NCBI RefSeq assembly: GCF_003312875.1
Contig: NZ_CP015163.1
Coordinates: 7,750,001 to 7,814,000, forward strand
Reading direction: 5' to 3'
Length of the DNA: 64,000 nt
Source: Amycolatopsis albispora
GTDB taxonomy: Bacteria; Actinomycetota; Actinomycetes; Mycobacteriales; Pseudonocardiaceae
Below, one piece after another: positions 10,944-19,861 of this stretch (the stretch's first letter is position 1; each line of letters opens with the position of its first letter). The translations under genes and the position numbers were made by a program. Below the pieces are notes generated by a model that had not been told where the DNA came from, did no database searches, and was given only the letters and a program-made list of their open reading frames with translations.

Positions 10944-11542
10944 GCAGGCTGCTGGTCGCCTCGCGCAACGCCAAGAAGCTCGGGGAGCTGCGCCGGATCC
11001 TCGACGCCGAAGGGCTCGGCGGCATCGAGGTGCTCGGCCTCGGTGACCTGCCGGAGTTCCCGGAAGCGCCGGAAACCGGTGCCACCTTCGAGGAGAACGC
11101 ACTCGCCAAGGCTCGCGACGCCGCGGCGGCCACCGGGCTGCCCTCGGTCGCCGACGACTCCGGCCTGGCGGTGGACGCGCTCAACGGCATGCCCGGCGTG
11201 CTCTCCGCGCGCTGGTCCGGCAGGCACGGTGACGACCAGGCGAACCTGGACCTGGTGCTGGCGCAGCTGTCGGACACCCCGGACGAGCGCCGGGGCGCGG
11301 CCTTCGTCTGCACGACGGCGCTGGTGGTCCCGGGCGGCGAGGAGACCGTAGTGCGCGGCGAATGGCGCGGCACGCTGCTGCGGGAAGAGCGCGGTACCAA
11401 CGGTTTCGGCTACGACCCGATCTTCGTCCCGGAGGGCGGCACGCGGACGTCGGCGGAACTGGAACCGTCCGAAAAGGACGCCCAGTCCCACCGGGGCCGG
11501 GCGTTGCGGGCACTGCTGCCGCACCTGCGCGCGCTGGCCTAG
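10940..11542 (+). CDS. rdgB: Non-canonical purine NTP pyrophosphatase (RdgB/HAM1)
   Basis: House-cleaning enzyme of 200 residues that hydrolyses ITP, dITP and XTP to monophosphates. Visible are the N-terminal [14 protein letters not shown], the acidic metal site [13 protein letters not shown], and the substrate loops [11 protein letters not shown] and [10 protein letters not shown]. Its GTG start overlaps the rph stop by 4 nt. It ends 4 nt inside the convergent NACHT gene. This is the last gene of the Rv1333-Rv1341-like block. Confidence 0.95.
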   Translation: MSRLLVASRNAKKLGELRRILDAEGLGGIEVLGLGDLPEFPEAPETGATFEENALAKARDAAAATGLPSVADDSGLAVDALNGMPGVLSARWSGRHGDDQANLDLVLAQLSDTPDERRGAAFVCTTALVVPGGEETVVRGEWRGTLLREERGTNGFGYDPIFVPEGGTRTSAELEPSEKDAQSHRGRALRALLPHLRALA

Positions 11543-14535
11543 AGCAGTTCCACCCTGGTGTCCGGGTGCAGCACGCTGACGTCCACGCCGTCGTGCTCCC
11601 GCAGGAACAGCCACCGCAGCGGTAGCTCGCGCAGCGGGGACAGGTCGGCCCGGCCGACCGGCCGGATGCTGAGCGTGTTCAGCGCCGGGAACGTGGTGGG
11701 CACCGCGGCCAGTTCCGGTTCCTGGTCGAACAACGCCAGGTCGGTCAGCCCGGACAGGGGCGTGGTGGCGGCAAGGCACTCGCCGGAATACCTGGTGAGC
11801 ACGAGGTGCCGCAGTTCCGGCAGGCCATGCAGGGCATCGAGGTCCGGGAGCGTGCCGGTGTCGTCCAGGCTCAGCCACCACACCCGCGGTGTGTGCCGCA
11901 GGAAGTCCAGGTCGGCCCACGGCAGCTGCTGGCTGAGCCCGAGTTGCTTCAGGGCGGGCAGTTCGGCGAGCGTGGCCAGGCCGGTGAAGTGGTGCGCCCG
12001 GTACACCCGCAGCCGCGTCAGCTGCGGGTAGTCGCGAAGCCAGCGCAGGTCGATCGGGCGGTCCGGGTCGCCGAAGAACATCAGGTCGTCCAACTGCGGC
12101 AGCTCGCCGAGGTCGCCGAAATCCTCAGGAGGATCGGTGTAAACCGAGAGCTGCGTGAGGTGCCGCAGCCGCCGGACGTACGGCAGGCACTTCAGCGAAC
12201 GGACGATCAGCCAGCCGTTGCGCAGCGGGGAGTCGGCGAGCACTTCGTCCGCGTACTGCTCCGGTTCGAAGAACTGCCAACCGTCCTGCAGTTCGTTCTG
12301 CACGACGCTGCGCGAGTCCTGGGCGTAACCGGCGAGCAGGCGCAGGGCCGCCGCGTCGCCGGTCAACGCCGCTACCCGCACGGTCGCCGCCGCCTTGGCA
12401 TCCGACAGGCCGGAGATGTCCGTGGGCAGGTGCTTGAGCACGCGGTGGCCGACCGTCGCCAATGACGCCGTTTCGCGGAGGTCGCGGGGCGGCACCAGCT
12501 TCCGCAGCGCGGCGTCGACGCGGGCGTGGGTGGCGGGATCGATGTCCCGCACGGTTTCCAGGCAGGCCGCGGCGAGCAGCCGCAGGCGGCGCGCGCGGCG
12601 GCGTTCGCTGGTGGCGCGCTCCAGCAGGCCGTCGACCAGCTCACCCGCCTGCCGCGCGGTGGCGTGCCCGCAGGCCATCACCACGGTCTCCCGCCAGGTG
12701 TCCAGGTGCGCGTGCGCCACCAGGGTCGGAATGTGGTGCTGCTGCACGGCTTCGTCCGCGGCGAGGTATTCCTGGAACGTCCGGTGCACAAAATCGACGC
12801 GGCCGGGCACCGGTTCCCGCAGCACGCCGCTGCGTTCGAGCAGGTGCGCCAGCAGCGCCTCCGGGTCCGCGGTGACGTTCGGCATCGCGGGCAGTTTCGC
12901 GGTCAGGTGCCGCAGTGCCTCGTCGCGGGCGAGTTCGACGCGGTTGGCCAGCGTCAGCCGCCACGCCAGATCGCGCAGCAGCACGCGTTTCTCGGCGTCA
13001 CCCAGCAACCCGGCCAGCCCGCGTTCGGTGTCCCGCAGGTGCAGCAGCATCGCCAGCGCCTTGGCGTACAGGTCCATCCGGCTGGTCGGCAGGCTCGCGC
13101 GGTGCGAAAGGTTCAGCGCGCACAACATCGCGCACAGCAGCGGGCTCGCGGCCAGCTCACGCAGGTGCGTGCGCTCCAGCTGGGCGCTCAGGCGGCGGTG
13201 TGCCTTCTCCACGTCGTCGGCCGCGACTCCAGCGGACTCGGCGGCGTCGTGCCAGCGGCGGAGGAAGGCGCGGACGTTCGTCGGTCCCATCGGGTCGAGC
13301 ACCACCGCGGAGAAGCCCTCGTCGGACAGCCAGCGGTGGTCGGCCGCCGCCGGTCGCGCGGTGACCACCACCTTGACCGCGGGATAGGCGTCGAGCAGCT
13401 CGCGCAGCCACGCCTTCACCTCGCGACGGCGGGCGGCCGGCACCTCGTCCACGCCGTCGACCAGCAGGATCGCGCCGGAGCGCAGCACCCGGTGCGCCCA
13501 GCCGCCCGGCATCAGCCCGGCGATCGCGCTCGTCCCGTGCGCGACGAACTCCTCCGGCGCGGGCAGGCTTCTGCCCGCGAAAGTCCGCAGCCGGACCACA
13601 AACGGCACCAGCCCGGCCCAGCCGTGCAGCTCACCGCGGAACTCGCCGCGGGCCGCGGTCACCGCCAGCCAGTGCAGCAGCGTCGTTTTGCCCGAACCCG
13701 CTTCTCCCCGCAGAAGCGTGCGGTTGCTGCGGCCGACGGCCCATTCGACCGGCATCTCGCCCCGCCACGGCTTTTCGTGCTCGTCGTCGCGCCGCTCGGC
13801 CGGGGTCGGGGTGGACACGCGCAGGCTCAGGTAGGCGACGGTCAGCGGCAGGCGCGGCTGTTCGTCGGCGGGCAGGCCCAGCAGCTCCAGCCGGTCGAGC
13901 GAGTTCGCCAGCGCACGCAGGTAGACCTGCCGGAACTCGGCGTCGTGATCGGTGCCGCGTGGCGCGAGCAGCGTGGTGACCGGGGTGGTGGTGAGCAGTT
14001 CCTCCAGCCTGCTCAGCCGCGACAGCACCTCGGCCAGCGCGGCGGGCTGGAACGCGGGCAGGTAGCGCACCACCTGCACCAGGTGGCGGCACGACTGGTC
14101 GAGCGCCAGCTCGTACAGCGGCCACGCCCGTTCGGCCAGCGCGACCTCGGCGGGCCGGCCGGCGAACTGCTCGCGCACGCGGCGCGCCAGCGCCTCCGGG
14201 TCCGCGTCGGCGGCGAGCAGCGCTTCGTCGGAGAGGTCGACCTGCCGGAGCACGTCGGTCACCGCGAGCACGGCGGCTTCGACTTCGTTGTCCGGCAACG
14301 CGGCGAACCGGCTGTCCAGCACCGGCGCCAGCTGCTCGGCGACCAGCGTTTCGACGCGGTCGACCAGATGGTCCAGGTTCCGGCGCTTGAGCGGGCCGCC
14401 CAGCTCGTGCTCGGCCAGCTCGGCGAGGCTCGCGGATCGGTCGAACTTCGCCCGGCGGCGCTGGAGCCAGAACCGGGCGGCGTGCTGGGCGACCGAGCCA
14501 CCCAGCTTCAGCGCCGCGGCTTCGAGGCCCGCCAC
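11539..14535 (-). CDS. NACHT ATPase with C-terminal leucine-rich repeats (bacterial NLR-like)
   Basis: Large protein of 998 residues. Residues 1-~255 are mostly alpha-helical and likely the N-terminal effector or scaffold domain. Residues ~270-560 form a NACHT-type STAND ATPase: Walker A GEAGSGKTT at 277-285, Walker B LLVDGVDE near 357-364, and sensor VVTARP near 390. A helical region follows, then about ten degenerate leucine-rich units (~residues 770-990; LTRLRVY, LKQLGLS, LRHLVLT, LNTLSIR). This NACHT-LRR order mirrors animal NLRs; bacterial NACHT proteins are known anti-phage factors. No transmembrane segment is seen. GTG 14535 begins 1 nt after the bcp stop, so translation is probably coupled to bcp. 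Confidence 0.88.
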   Translation of the reverse strand: MAGLEAAALKLGGSVAQHAARFWLQRRRAKFDRSASLAELAEHELGGPLKRRNLDHLVDRVETLVAEQLAPVLDSRFAALPDNEVEAAVLAVTDVLRQVDLSDEALLAADADPEALARRVREQFAGRPAEVALAERAWPLYELALDQSCRHLVQVVRYLPAFQPAALAEVLSRLSRLEELLTTTPVTTLLAPRGTDHDAEFRQVYLRALANSLDRLELLGLPADEQPRLPLTVAYLSLRVSTPTPAERRDDEHEKPWRGEMPVEWAVGRSNRTLLRGEAGSGKTTLLHWLAVTAARGEFRGELHGWAGLVPFVVRLRTFAGRSLPAPEEFVAHGTSAIAGLMPGGWAHRVLRSGAILLVDGVDEVPAARRREVKAWLRELLDAYPAVKVVVTARPAAADHRWLSDEGFSAVVLDPMGPTNVRAFLRRWHDAAESAGVAADDVEKAHRRLSAQLERTHLRELAASPLLCAMLCALNLSHRASLPTSRMDLYAKALAMLLHLRDTERGLAGLLGDAEKRVLLRDLAWRLTLANRVELARDEALRHLTAKLPAMPNVTADPEALLAHLLERSGVLREPVPGRVDFVHRTFQEYLAADEAVQQHHIPTLVAHAHLDTWRETVVMACGHATARQAGELVDGLLERATSERRRARRLRLLAAACLETVRDIDPATHARVDAALRKLVPPRDLRETASLATVGHRVLKHLPTDISGLSDAKAAATVRVAALTGDAAALRLLAGYAQDSRSVVQNELQDGWQFFEPEQYADEVLADSPLRNGWLIVRSLKCLPYVRRLRHLTQLSVYTDPPEDFGDLGELPQLDDLMFFGDPDRPIDLRWLRDYPQLTRLRVYRAHHFTGLATLAELPALKQLGLSQQLPWADLDFLRHTPRVWWLSLDDTGTLPDLDALHGLPELRHLVLTRYSGECLAATTPLSGLTDLALFDQEPELAAVPTTFPALNTLSIRPVGRADLSPLRELPLRWLFLREHDGVDVSVLHPDTRVELL

Positions 14536-14536
14536 G

Positions 14537-15010
14537 TCAGGCGGAGACGCCCAGGTCCCTGATCAGCTTCGCCACGTGCCCGGTGGCACGCACGTTGTAG
14601 AACGCGTTCGCGATCTTGCCCTCGGGATCGACCACGAAGGTGGACCGGATCACGCCCTGCACGACGCGGCCGTAGTTCTTCTTCTCCCCGAACGCGGCCC
14701 ACTCGGTGAGCACGGTCTTGTCCGGGTCGGCGAGCAGCGGGAAGGTCAGCGACTCGGCCTCGACGAACTTCGCGAGCTTCTCCGGCTTGTCGGGCGAAAT
14801 GCCGAGCACCTGGTACCCCGCGTTGTTCAGCTCGGCGAGGTTGTCGCGGAAGTCGCAGGCCTGCTTGGTGCAGCCAGGGGTGCCGGCGGCGGGGTAGAAG
14901 TAGACGATCACGTACTGCCCGCGGAAGTCCGACAGCGACACCTTGTTGCCCGCGCTGTCGGGCAGGGTGAAGTCGGGGGCCGCGTCGCCGGGGGTAAGTC
15001 GCTCGCTCAT
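14537..15010 (-). CDS. bcp: Thioredoxin-dependent thiol peroxidase, Bcp-type peroxiredoxin
   Basis: Peroxiredoxin of 157 residues that reduces H2O2 and organic peroxides with thioredoxin. PGCTKQACDFRDN carries the peroxidatic cysteine and, five residues on, the resolving cysteine of the BCP subfamily. Thr at the TPGCT motif and the conserved late arginine region are present. A TAATGT box sits 7 nt before ATG 15010, so the message is probably leaderless. The NACHT-LRR gene follows 1 nt after the stop on the same strand, an unusual partner for bcp. Confidence 0.95.
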   Translation of the reverse strand: MSERLTPGDAAPDFTLPDSAGNKVSLSDFRGQYVIVYFYPAAGTPGCTKQACDFRDNLAELNNAGYQVLGISPDKPEKLAKFVEAESLTFPLLADPDKTVLTEWAAFGEKKNYGRVVQGVIRSTFVVDPEGKIANAFYNVRATGHVAKLIRDLGVSA

Positions 15011-15017
15011 GCCCGGG

Positions 15018-15023
15018 ACATTA
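15018..15023 (-). promoter_or_regulatory. TANNNT -10 box of bcp
   Basis: TAATGT on the minus strand, 7 nt before ATG 15010; it would drive the bcp-NACHT pair. Confidence 0.45.
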
Positions 15024-15040
15024 CCGCCACCACCGCGGGC

Positions 15041-15574
15041 TCAGGCCTGGCCGGTGTAGAGGGCCGAGGTCACGCTTTCCGGGCCCGGCCGCACGGACAT
15101 CCTCAGTTCGACCGGCTCCGCGGGCATGGCGAAAGCGAAGGTCAGGCGCACGTTCCGGCCCGGCTCGACGTCCTTCGCCGCGTCCACGATGCCGGTGAAG
15201 CCCTGCGCGGAGTCGACCACCTGCTTGGCCGGTTCGCCCGCGACCGTGGCCGAGGCCGAGAAGCCGGACAGGCGGTACGGCTGCTTGCCGTCGTTGAGCA
15301 GGTTGACCTCGAAGGCCACCGCACGGGCGCAGCGCGGGTACGCGGTCGCGCTCGGCTGGAAGGTCCTCGGGGTGGAGACGAGCACGGTCAGCCCGTCCGG
15401 GAAGCGGAACTCGCGGCCGAAGTCGACCTGGGTCTCGGCGGGCACGAGCCGCTGGTGGGCGGCCGGTTCGGTGCCGGGAATGGTCATCGCGGTGTTGGTG
15501 TCCACGGCGGCGGCACCACAGCCCGCCGTCGCCAGCAGCACGCAGGCGAACAGCAAGGGTCTCCGCGAGCGCAC
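15041..15574 (-). CDS. Putative lipoprotein of unknown function
   Basis: Protein of 177 residues with a lipoprotein signal (MRSRRPLLFACVLLATAGC, lipobox LATAGC, Cys19). The mature part looks like an all-beta domain (VLVSTPRTFQPS, VAFEVNLLNDG, NVRLTFAFAMP) resembling DUF4352-type extracellular domains, a resemblance judged by eye only. GTG 15574 is chosen because it places the basic n-region directly before the hydrophobic stretch; upstream in-frame codons add 24 residues without signal-peptide character. Same strand as bcp, 30 nt upstream boundary. Confidence 0.75.
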   Translation of the reverse strand: MRSRRPLLFACVLLATAGCGAAAVDTNTAMTIPGTEPAAHQRLVPAETQVDFGREFRFPDGLTVLVSTPRTFQPSATAYPRCARAVAFEVNLLNDGKQPYRLSGFSASATVAGEPAKQVVDSAQGFTGIVDAAKDVEPGRNVRLTFAFAMPAEPVELRMSVRPGPESVTSALYTGQA

Positions 15575-15796
15575 TGGCGCTTCTCCTGTCCCGGTCCGGC
15601 TGGCAATGGTCCGTTCGGCGTAGGTACTTCGGCCGACGCGCTCCACTCTCTACGTACCGTGCGGTACGCGCGAGCCGGTTGGGCCGGTTGACGCGTAGCT
15701 GACGTCGGGCCGTGGCCGATCCGTGACCGATAATGCACGGCGGGTGACAGTCGTCACGAAAGTGTCAGTGTTCAGAAGAGACCCCCATCAGGCCGC

Positions 15797-15979
15797 TCAC
15801 ACGGCGAGCGCGAAGAAGAGCACGAAGATCGCCAGCCCGGCCAGCCAGGCGACCAGCAACCAGCCGAAATCCCGCCACGGGTTCACCGGGCGGGTGTCCT
15901 CACCGGGCACGTAGACCCCGCGTGCCTCGAACCAGTCGGCCCAGGCGCCGACCCAGCGGAACGGGTTCTTCGCGGGCAC
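15797..15979 (-). CDS. Small single-pass membrane protein
   Basis: Sixty-residue protein; residues 1-37 are soluble and aromatic-rich (FRWVGAWADWF), and one strong transmembrane helix occupies about 38-58 (LLVAWLAGLAIFVLFFALAV) to the C-terminus. An AGGAGGTGAG site directly upstream on the minus strand supports ATG 15979. Function unknown. Confidence 0.7.
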   Translation of the reverse strand: MPAKNPFRWVGAWADWFEARGVYVPGEDTRPVNPWRDFGWLLVAWLAGLAIFVLFFALAV

Positions 15980-16005
15980 GGCTCACCTCCTGGTCCGCCG
16001 CCACT

Positions 16006-16401
16006 TTAGCGGGCGTCGGCGGCGTTCGCCGCGTCGTAGCGGGCGCGCGCGGCGGTGATCGTGTCGCGGTGGCGCTCGGCCCACCTGGTCAGCCCGCGCA
16101 GCGAGCCGTACAGCTCCAGCGCCATTTCCGTGGAGGTGTACTCGACCTTCGGCGGCACGGTCGGGTAGACGGTCCGGACGAGCAGGCCGTCGCGCTCCAG
16201 GTTGCGCAGGGTCAGCGTGAGCATGCGCCGGCTGATGCCCTTGACCGCGCGCTCCAGTTCGGTGAACCGCACCGGCCCGTTCGACGCCTCCAGCAGGATG
16301 CCGATGGCCCACTTGCCGCTGACGCGCTGCAGTGCTTCGAGCACCGTGCACGCCTCTCCGGAGCTGACCTGCTCGGACACATCGATGTTCCCCTGAGACA
16401 T
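16006..16401 (-). CDS. HxlR family winged-helix regulator
   Basis: Transcription regulator of 131 residues with the HxlR/MarR-like winged helix: CTVLEALQRVSGKWAIGILLEA, ELERAVKGISRRMLTLTLRNLERDGLL, then the wing VPPKVEYTSTEMALEL. HxlR proteins usually sense redox or electrophile stress; the single early cysteine (EACTVLEAL) is where several members keep their sensor. Divergent from an MFS exporter, 116 nt apart, which it probably regulates. Confidence 0.9.
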   Translation of the reverse strand: MSQGNIDVSEQVSSGEACTVLEALQRVSGKWAIGILLEASNGPVRFTELERAVKGISRRMLTLTLRNLERDGLLVRTVYPTVPPKVEYTSTEMALELYGSLRGLTRWAERHRDTITAARARYDAANAADAR

Positions 16402-16462
16402 GAAAGTGCCTCCTTCCGCTCTGCGTCATGGTCACACAAGATGGTCGCTGTAACAAGAAGTG

Positions 16463-16480
16463 CCCTGGCGCTGGCCAGGG
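16463..16480. promoter_or_regulatory. Candidate HxlR operator
   Basis: Inverted repeat CCCTGGC-GCTG-GCCAGGG in the divergent promoter region between the HxlR gene and the MFS gene, 37 nt before the exporter start. Inferred operator; no motif database was used. Confidence 0.4.
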
Positions 16481-16517
16481 AAAACTCCGTGATTTTGCTT
16501 TCCTGAGGGGATGGATC

Positions 16518-17933
16518 ATGCCCGCAACCGCGAGATGGTTCGCACTGAGCGTGCTCAGCGCGGCGACGCTGATGGTGGTGCTCGACGGCTCGGTGGTCAC
16601 CGTCGCGCTGCCGTGGATCCAGCGCGATCTCGGCTTCTCCCAGGCGGGGCTGGCCTGGGTGGTCAACGCCTACCTGATCGCCTTCGCCGGTTCGCTGCTG
16701 CTGTCCGGGCGGCTCGGCGACCTGCTCGGCCGCCGCCGGATCTTCCTGATCGGCATGGTCGTGTTCACCGTCGCCTCGCTGCTGTGCGGGATCGCCGCCG
16801 ACCGGACCGCGCTGGTGGTCTTCCGGTTCCTCCAGGGCGCCGGTGGCGCGATGGCCTCGGCCGTGGTGCTCGGCATGATCGTCACGCTCTTCCCGGAGCC
16901 GCGTGAGCAGGCCAAGGCGATCGGCGTGTACAGCTTCGTGCAGGCCGGTGGCTCGTCGATCGGGCTGATCGCGGGCGGGGTGCTGACCCAGGGGCTGAGC
17001 TGGAACTGGGCCTTCTTCGTCAACCTGCCGATCGGCGTGGTGGCGATCGCGCTCACCTGGCGGCTGGTGGCCGCCGACCGCGGGCCCGGCCTGCGCGAGG
17101 GCGCCGACCTGACCGGTGCCGGACTGGTCACCGGCGGGCTGATGCTGCTGGTCTACACCATCGTGCAGGCCGAGGAACACAGCTGGGGCAGCGTGCGAAG
17201 CCTTGGCCTGCTGGCGTTTTCACTCGCCCTGCTGGCTGCTTTTGTGCTGCGGCAAGCGAAAGCGGCCAAGCCGTTGCTGCCGCTGCGGTTGTTCCGGGTC
17301 CGCGCGGTGGCCGGGGCGAACCTGGTGATGGTGCTGATGGTGGCCGGGCTGTTCGGCTTCCAGTTCATCACCGCGCTCTACCTGCAGCGGGTGCTCGGGC
17401 TGGACGCGCTGTGGACCGGGCTGGCCTTCCTGCCCTCGCCGGTGACCATCGCGGTGTTCTCGCTGGGCTTCGCCGCCCGGCTGGCGGAGCGGTTCGGCGC
17501 GCGGCACGTGCTCACCGGGGGCCTGCTGCTGGTGGCGCTTTCCCTGGCCTGGCTGGCCAGGGTGCCCGAGACCGGACTGTACACAGTGGACGTTCTGCCG
17601 GTGCTGGTGCTGATGGGTGCCGGCTTCGGCTCGGCGATGCCCGCGTTGATGGGATTGGCGATGTCCGGTGCCACGGCGAGTGATTCCGGCATCGCGTCGG
17701 GTCTGATCAACACCACGCAGCAGGTCGGCGCCGCGATCGGTACCGCCGTACTGGCGACAGCGGCGACCACGCACAGCGCCGAGTTGCTCCGAGCGGGTGT
17801 CGCGGAGAAAACCGCGCTCACAGAAGGCTTTCAGTTGTCGTACGGACTCAGCGCGGGTTTTGTCGCGCTTGCCGCGGTGACCGCCGCGGTGTTCCTCCGG
17901 CGCTCGGCCGAACGGGTGCACGCGGTGCGGTGA
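16518..17933 (+). CDS. MFS drug transporter, DHA2 (14-helix) type
   Basis: Membrane transporter of 471 residues, with motif A GRLGDLLGRRRIF after helix 2 and the DHA2 hallmark region VVLDGSVVTVALPWIQRDLG at helix 1. Fourteen hydrophobic segments can be counted. Such proteins export drugs or natural products with a proton. ATG 16518 has a GAGGGG site 8 nt upstream. The divergent HxlR gene suggests induction by its substrate. The next gene (GH25) is on the same strand but 107 nt away. Confidence 0.9.
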   Translation: MPATARWFALSVLSAATLMVVLDGSVVTVALPWIQRDLGFSQAGLAWVVNAYLIAFAGSLLLSGRLGDLLGRRRIFLIGMVVFTVASLLCGIAADRTALVVFRFLQGAGGAMASAVVLGMIVTLFPEPREQAKAIGVYSFVQAGGSSIGLIAGGVLTQGLSWNWAFFVNLPIGVVAIALTWRLVAADRGPGLREGADLTGAGLVTGGLMLLVYTIVQAEEHSWGSVRSLGLLAFSLALLAAFVLRQAKAAKPLLPLRLFRVRAVAGANLVMVLMVAGLFGFQFITALYLQRVLGLDALWTGLAFLPSPVTIAVFSLGFAARLAERFGARHVLTGGLLLVALSLAWLARVPETGLYTVDVLPVLVLMGAGFGSAMPALMGLAMSGATASDSGIASGLINTTQQVGAAIGTAVLATAATTHSAELLRAGVAEKTALTEGFQLSYGLSAGFVALAAVTAAVFLRRSAERVHAVR

Positions 17934-18040
17934 AGGCGCGCATTCGCGCCACGAAGGGGTTACGATCGTTGCCGCGTCCCGGTTTTCGGAGACGCGGCAA
18001 CTTCATGGGCTCGCCGGGCGAAACGCATGGGAGCACGACG

Positions 18041-19006
18041 ATGGTCCTGTTCGGCCTCGACATCAGCCATCACCAGGGTGGCAACCCCAACCTGCACCAG
18101 GCGCGCGCGGAGGGCGTGGAGTTCGTCATCTGCAAGGCGACCGAAAGCTCGGGGTTCGTCGACTCGAGGTTCCACGACAACATCGCGCGCGCCCAGCAGG
18201 CCGGGCTGCTGGTGGCCGCGTACCACTACCAGCGCGCCGGGGTTTCCGCGCAGGCGCAGGTGGACAACGTGCGGAGGGTGGTGCCGCCGGGCATGCCGGT
18301 GATCCCCGACGTGGAGGGCAACAGCGGCAGCGCCGGGCTGACCAGGCAGATCGTGGATCTGTTGCGGGGCGCGGGTTATCCCGTTCCGCTGACGTACCTT
18401 CCGCGCTGGTACTGGCAGCAGCTCGGCTCGCCGTCACTGGTGGGCCTGCCGCCGCTGTGGTCTTCGCGTTACCCCGACAACGCGCAGGGCTCGATCGCCG
18501 ACGAATACGCCGACGTGCCACCGCACTACTGGGACGGTTACGGCGGGCTGAGCGTGGCGCTGCTGCAGTTCTCCAGTTCCGGCCGGGTGGCCGGGTACGC
18601 GCCGCTGGACCTCAACGCCTTCCGCGGCACCAGGCAGGAGTTCGCCGCGCTGCTGGGCGGAAAACCACCGGGAACTGACCCGACCATCGAAGAGGAGAGC
18701 CACATGGAGCTGGGTCCGGGAAGCGCCGTGAGCAAAACGCTGGTCTGCCCCGCGGTACCGGCGGATCTGGTGATCAGCCTCGGTTTTGTCTCGTTCACCG
18801 TGCACCACATCAAGTTCTTCGGCCCGACCCCGGACACCGGGCACGCCGAACTCGCCTCGTACGGCGAGCAGGTGGTCGACCCGGCGCGGCCGTACGTGAA
18901 GCCGGTACCGCAGGGCGCGATGACCGCGGAGGTGCTGTACAGCCTGGCCCCCGCGGCCGAAGGCACGCCACAGCACACCGCGGTGGCCGCTTTCCGCGGA
19001 CGGTAG
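18041..19006 (+). CDS. Glycoside hydrolase family 25 lysozyme-like protein
   Basis: Protein of 321 residues. Residues 1-~210 are a GH25 muramidase barrel: GLDISHHQG at the first strand, the catalytic DxE as Asp90-Val-Glu92 in PDVEGN, and ALLQFSSSG near the end of the barrel. Residues ~225-321 are a separate domain of unknown function (VSFTVHHIKFFGPTPDTG). No signal peptide is visible, as in phage endolysins; export would need another route. ATG 18041 has GGAG 8 nt upstream. A long degenerate repeat tract follows the gene. Confidence 0.85.
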   Translation: MVLFGLDISHHQGGNPNLHQARAEGVEFVICKATESSGFVDSRFHDNIARAQQAGLLVAAYHYQRAGVSAQAQVDNVRRVVPPGMPVIPDVEGNSGSAGLTRQIVDLLRGAGYPVPLTYLPRWYWQQLGSPSLVGLPPLWSSRYPDNAQGSIADEYADVPPHYWDGYGGLSVALLQFSSSGRVAGYAPLDLNAFRGTRQEFAALLGGKPPGTDPTIEEESHMELGPGSAVSKTLVCPAVPADLVISLGFVSFTVHHIKFFGPTPDTGHAELASYGEQVVDPARPYVKPVPQGAMTAEVLYSLAPAAEGTPQHTAVAAFRGR

Positions 19007-19368
19007 GCCGCCGCTCTTTTCGCGCGGGCACTTTGCCGCCGTGTTCCGGGCGGCGCTTTGCCGCCGGTTCCGGGCGGTGCTTTGCCGCGGTGTCCCGCGC
19101 GGCGCATTGCCGCCGCGTGCCGCGGGCGCTGACCCTCTGGCGTTCCTCGGGCGTTGGGCCGCCGCGCTCCGAGGGGGTGTTAAGCCGCCGCGCCGCGGGC
19201 GGTAAGCCCGCCGCGTTCTGCGGGCCCTAACTCCCGGATTCCGCGGGCGTCAGGCCGCCGCGCGCCGCAGGCCGCTGACCCCCGCCGTCTGCGGGCGCCA
19301 TGCCCCCGCGTTCCGGGGCGCTGTGCCGCCGCGTTGCGCGTGGCACTAGGCCGCCGCGTGTAGGAGGC
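19007..19368. repeat. Degenerate 24-25-bp tandem repeat, about 12 units
   Basis: GC-rich tract between the convergent GH25 and DinB genes, made of imperfect units with consensus close to GCCGCCGCGTTCCGCGGGCG plus a 4-5-nt T-rich joint (CGCTTT, CGTTGG). Each unit can form a small hairpin through GCCGC/GCGGC. The units are too divergent for slippage-fresh repeats. The last unit runs into the 3' end of the DinB gene. No gene is supported here. Confidence 0.7.
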
Positions 19369-19861
19369 GGAGGTGGCCGATCTCGGCGGCGTTCTTCATC
19401 AGTTCCGCGTTCACCCAGGCGATCGTGTGCGCGATCGTCCGGTCGCCGTCCGGCCAGGGGAAGGGGGCGGGTGCGTCGAGGTCGGCGTCGGTCAGGCGCT
19501 CCAGCACGGTCGTCCACTCGGCGTGCAGGCCGCGTAGCCAGTCGACGGTGGGCTGCCCTGGGCCCGGCCAGGCGATCTCGGTGCGGTCGCGCGGCGCGCG
19601 ACCCGTCAGGTGATCGAGGGTGACCGACCACCACCAGCCGAGGTGCCAGCTGACCCAGCCCAGGGTGGGCACCGGGATCGGTGACGGTTCGGTCTCCGCC
19701 CAGTCCGGCACCCAGCCGCCGTTGCCGTCGGGGTGCATCGTCCAGTGGTTCGCGGCGGGCAGCCAGGTGAAGTCCGCGGGCTCGAGCTCGGCCAGGTGGA
19801 GTTCGAGCAGGGACCAGGTCAGTTCGTACTGCCAGCGGAGCAGTTCGGTACGTTCGGGCAC
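19346..19861 (-). CDS. DinB superfamily protein
   Basis: Four-helix-bundle DinB-like protein of 171 residues; family members include metal-dependent thiol S-transferases (bacillithiol or mycothiol linked) and many of unknown role. Typical spacing is seen for a metal triad: the first His in HWTMHPDG region, a second in VSWHLGWWW and a third in RTIAHTIAWVN. Actinobacterial members often use mycothiol (inference). GTG 19861; no clear ribosome site. Confidence 0.8.
   Translation of the reverse strand: MPERTELLRWQYELTWSLLELHLAELEPADFTWLPAANHWTMHPDGNGGWVPDWAETEPSPIPVPTLGWVSWHLGWWWSVTLDHLTGRAPRDRTEIAWPGPGQPTVDWLRGLHAEWTTVLERLTDADLDAPAPFPWPDGDRTIAHTIAWVNAELMKNAAEIGHLRLLHAAA

Noticed and set aside
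10080-11102. Long minus-strand open frame continuing upstream of the exported protein, opposite rph and rdgB
   Set aside because: The real start is at the signal peptide (10079); the upstream part is antisense of two conserved genes.
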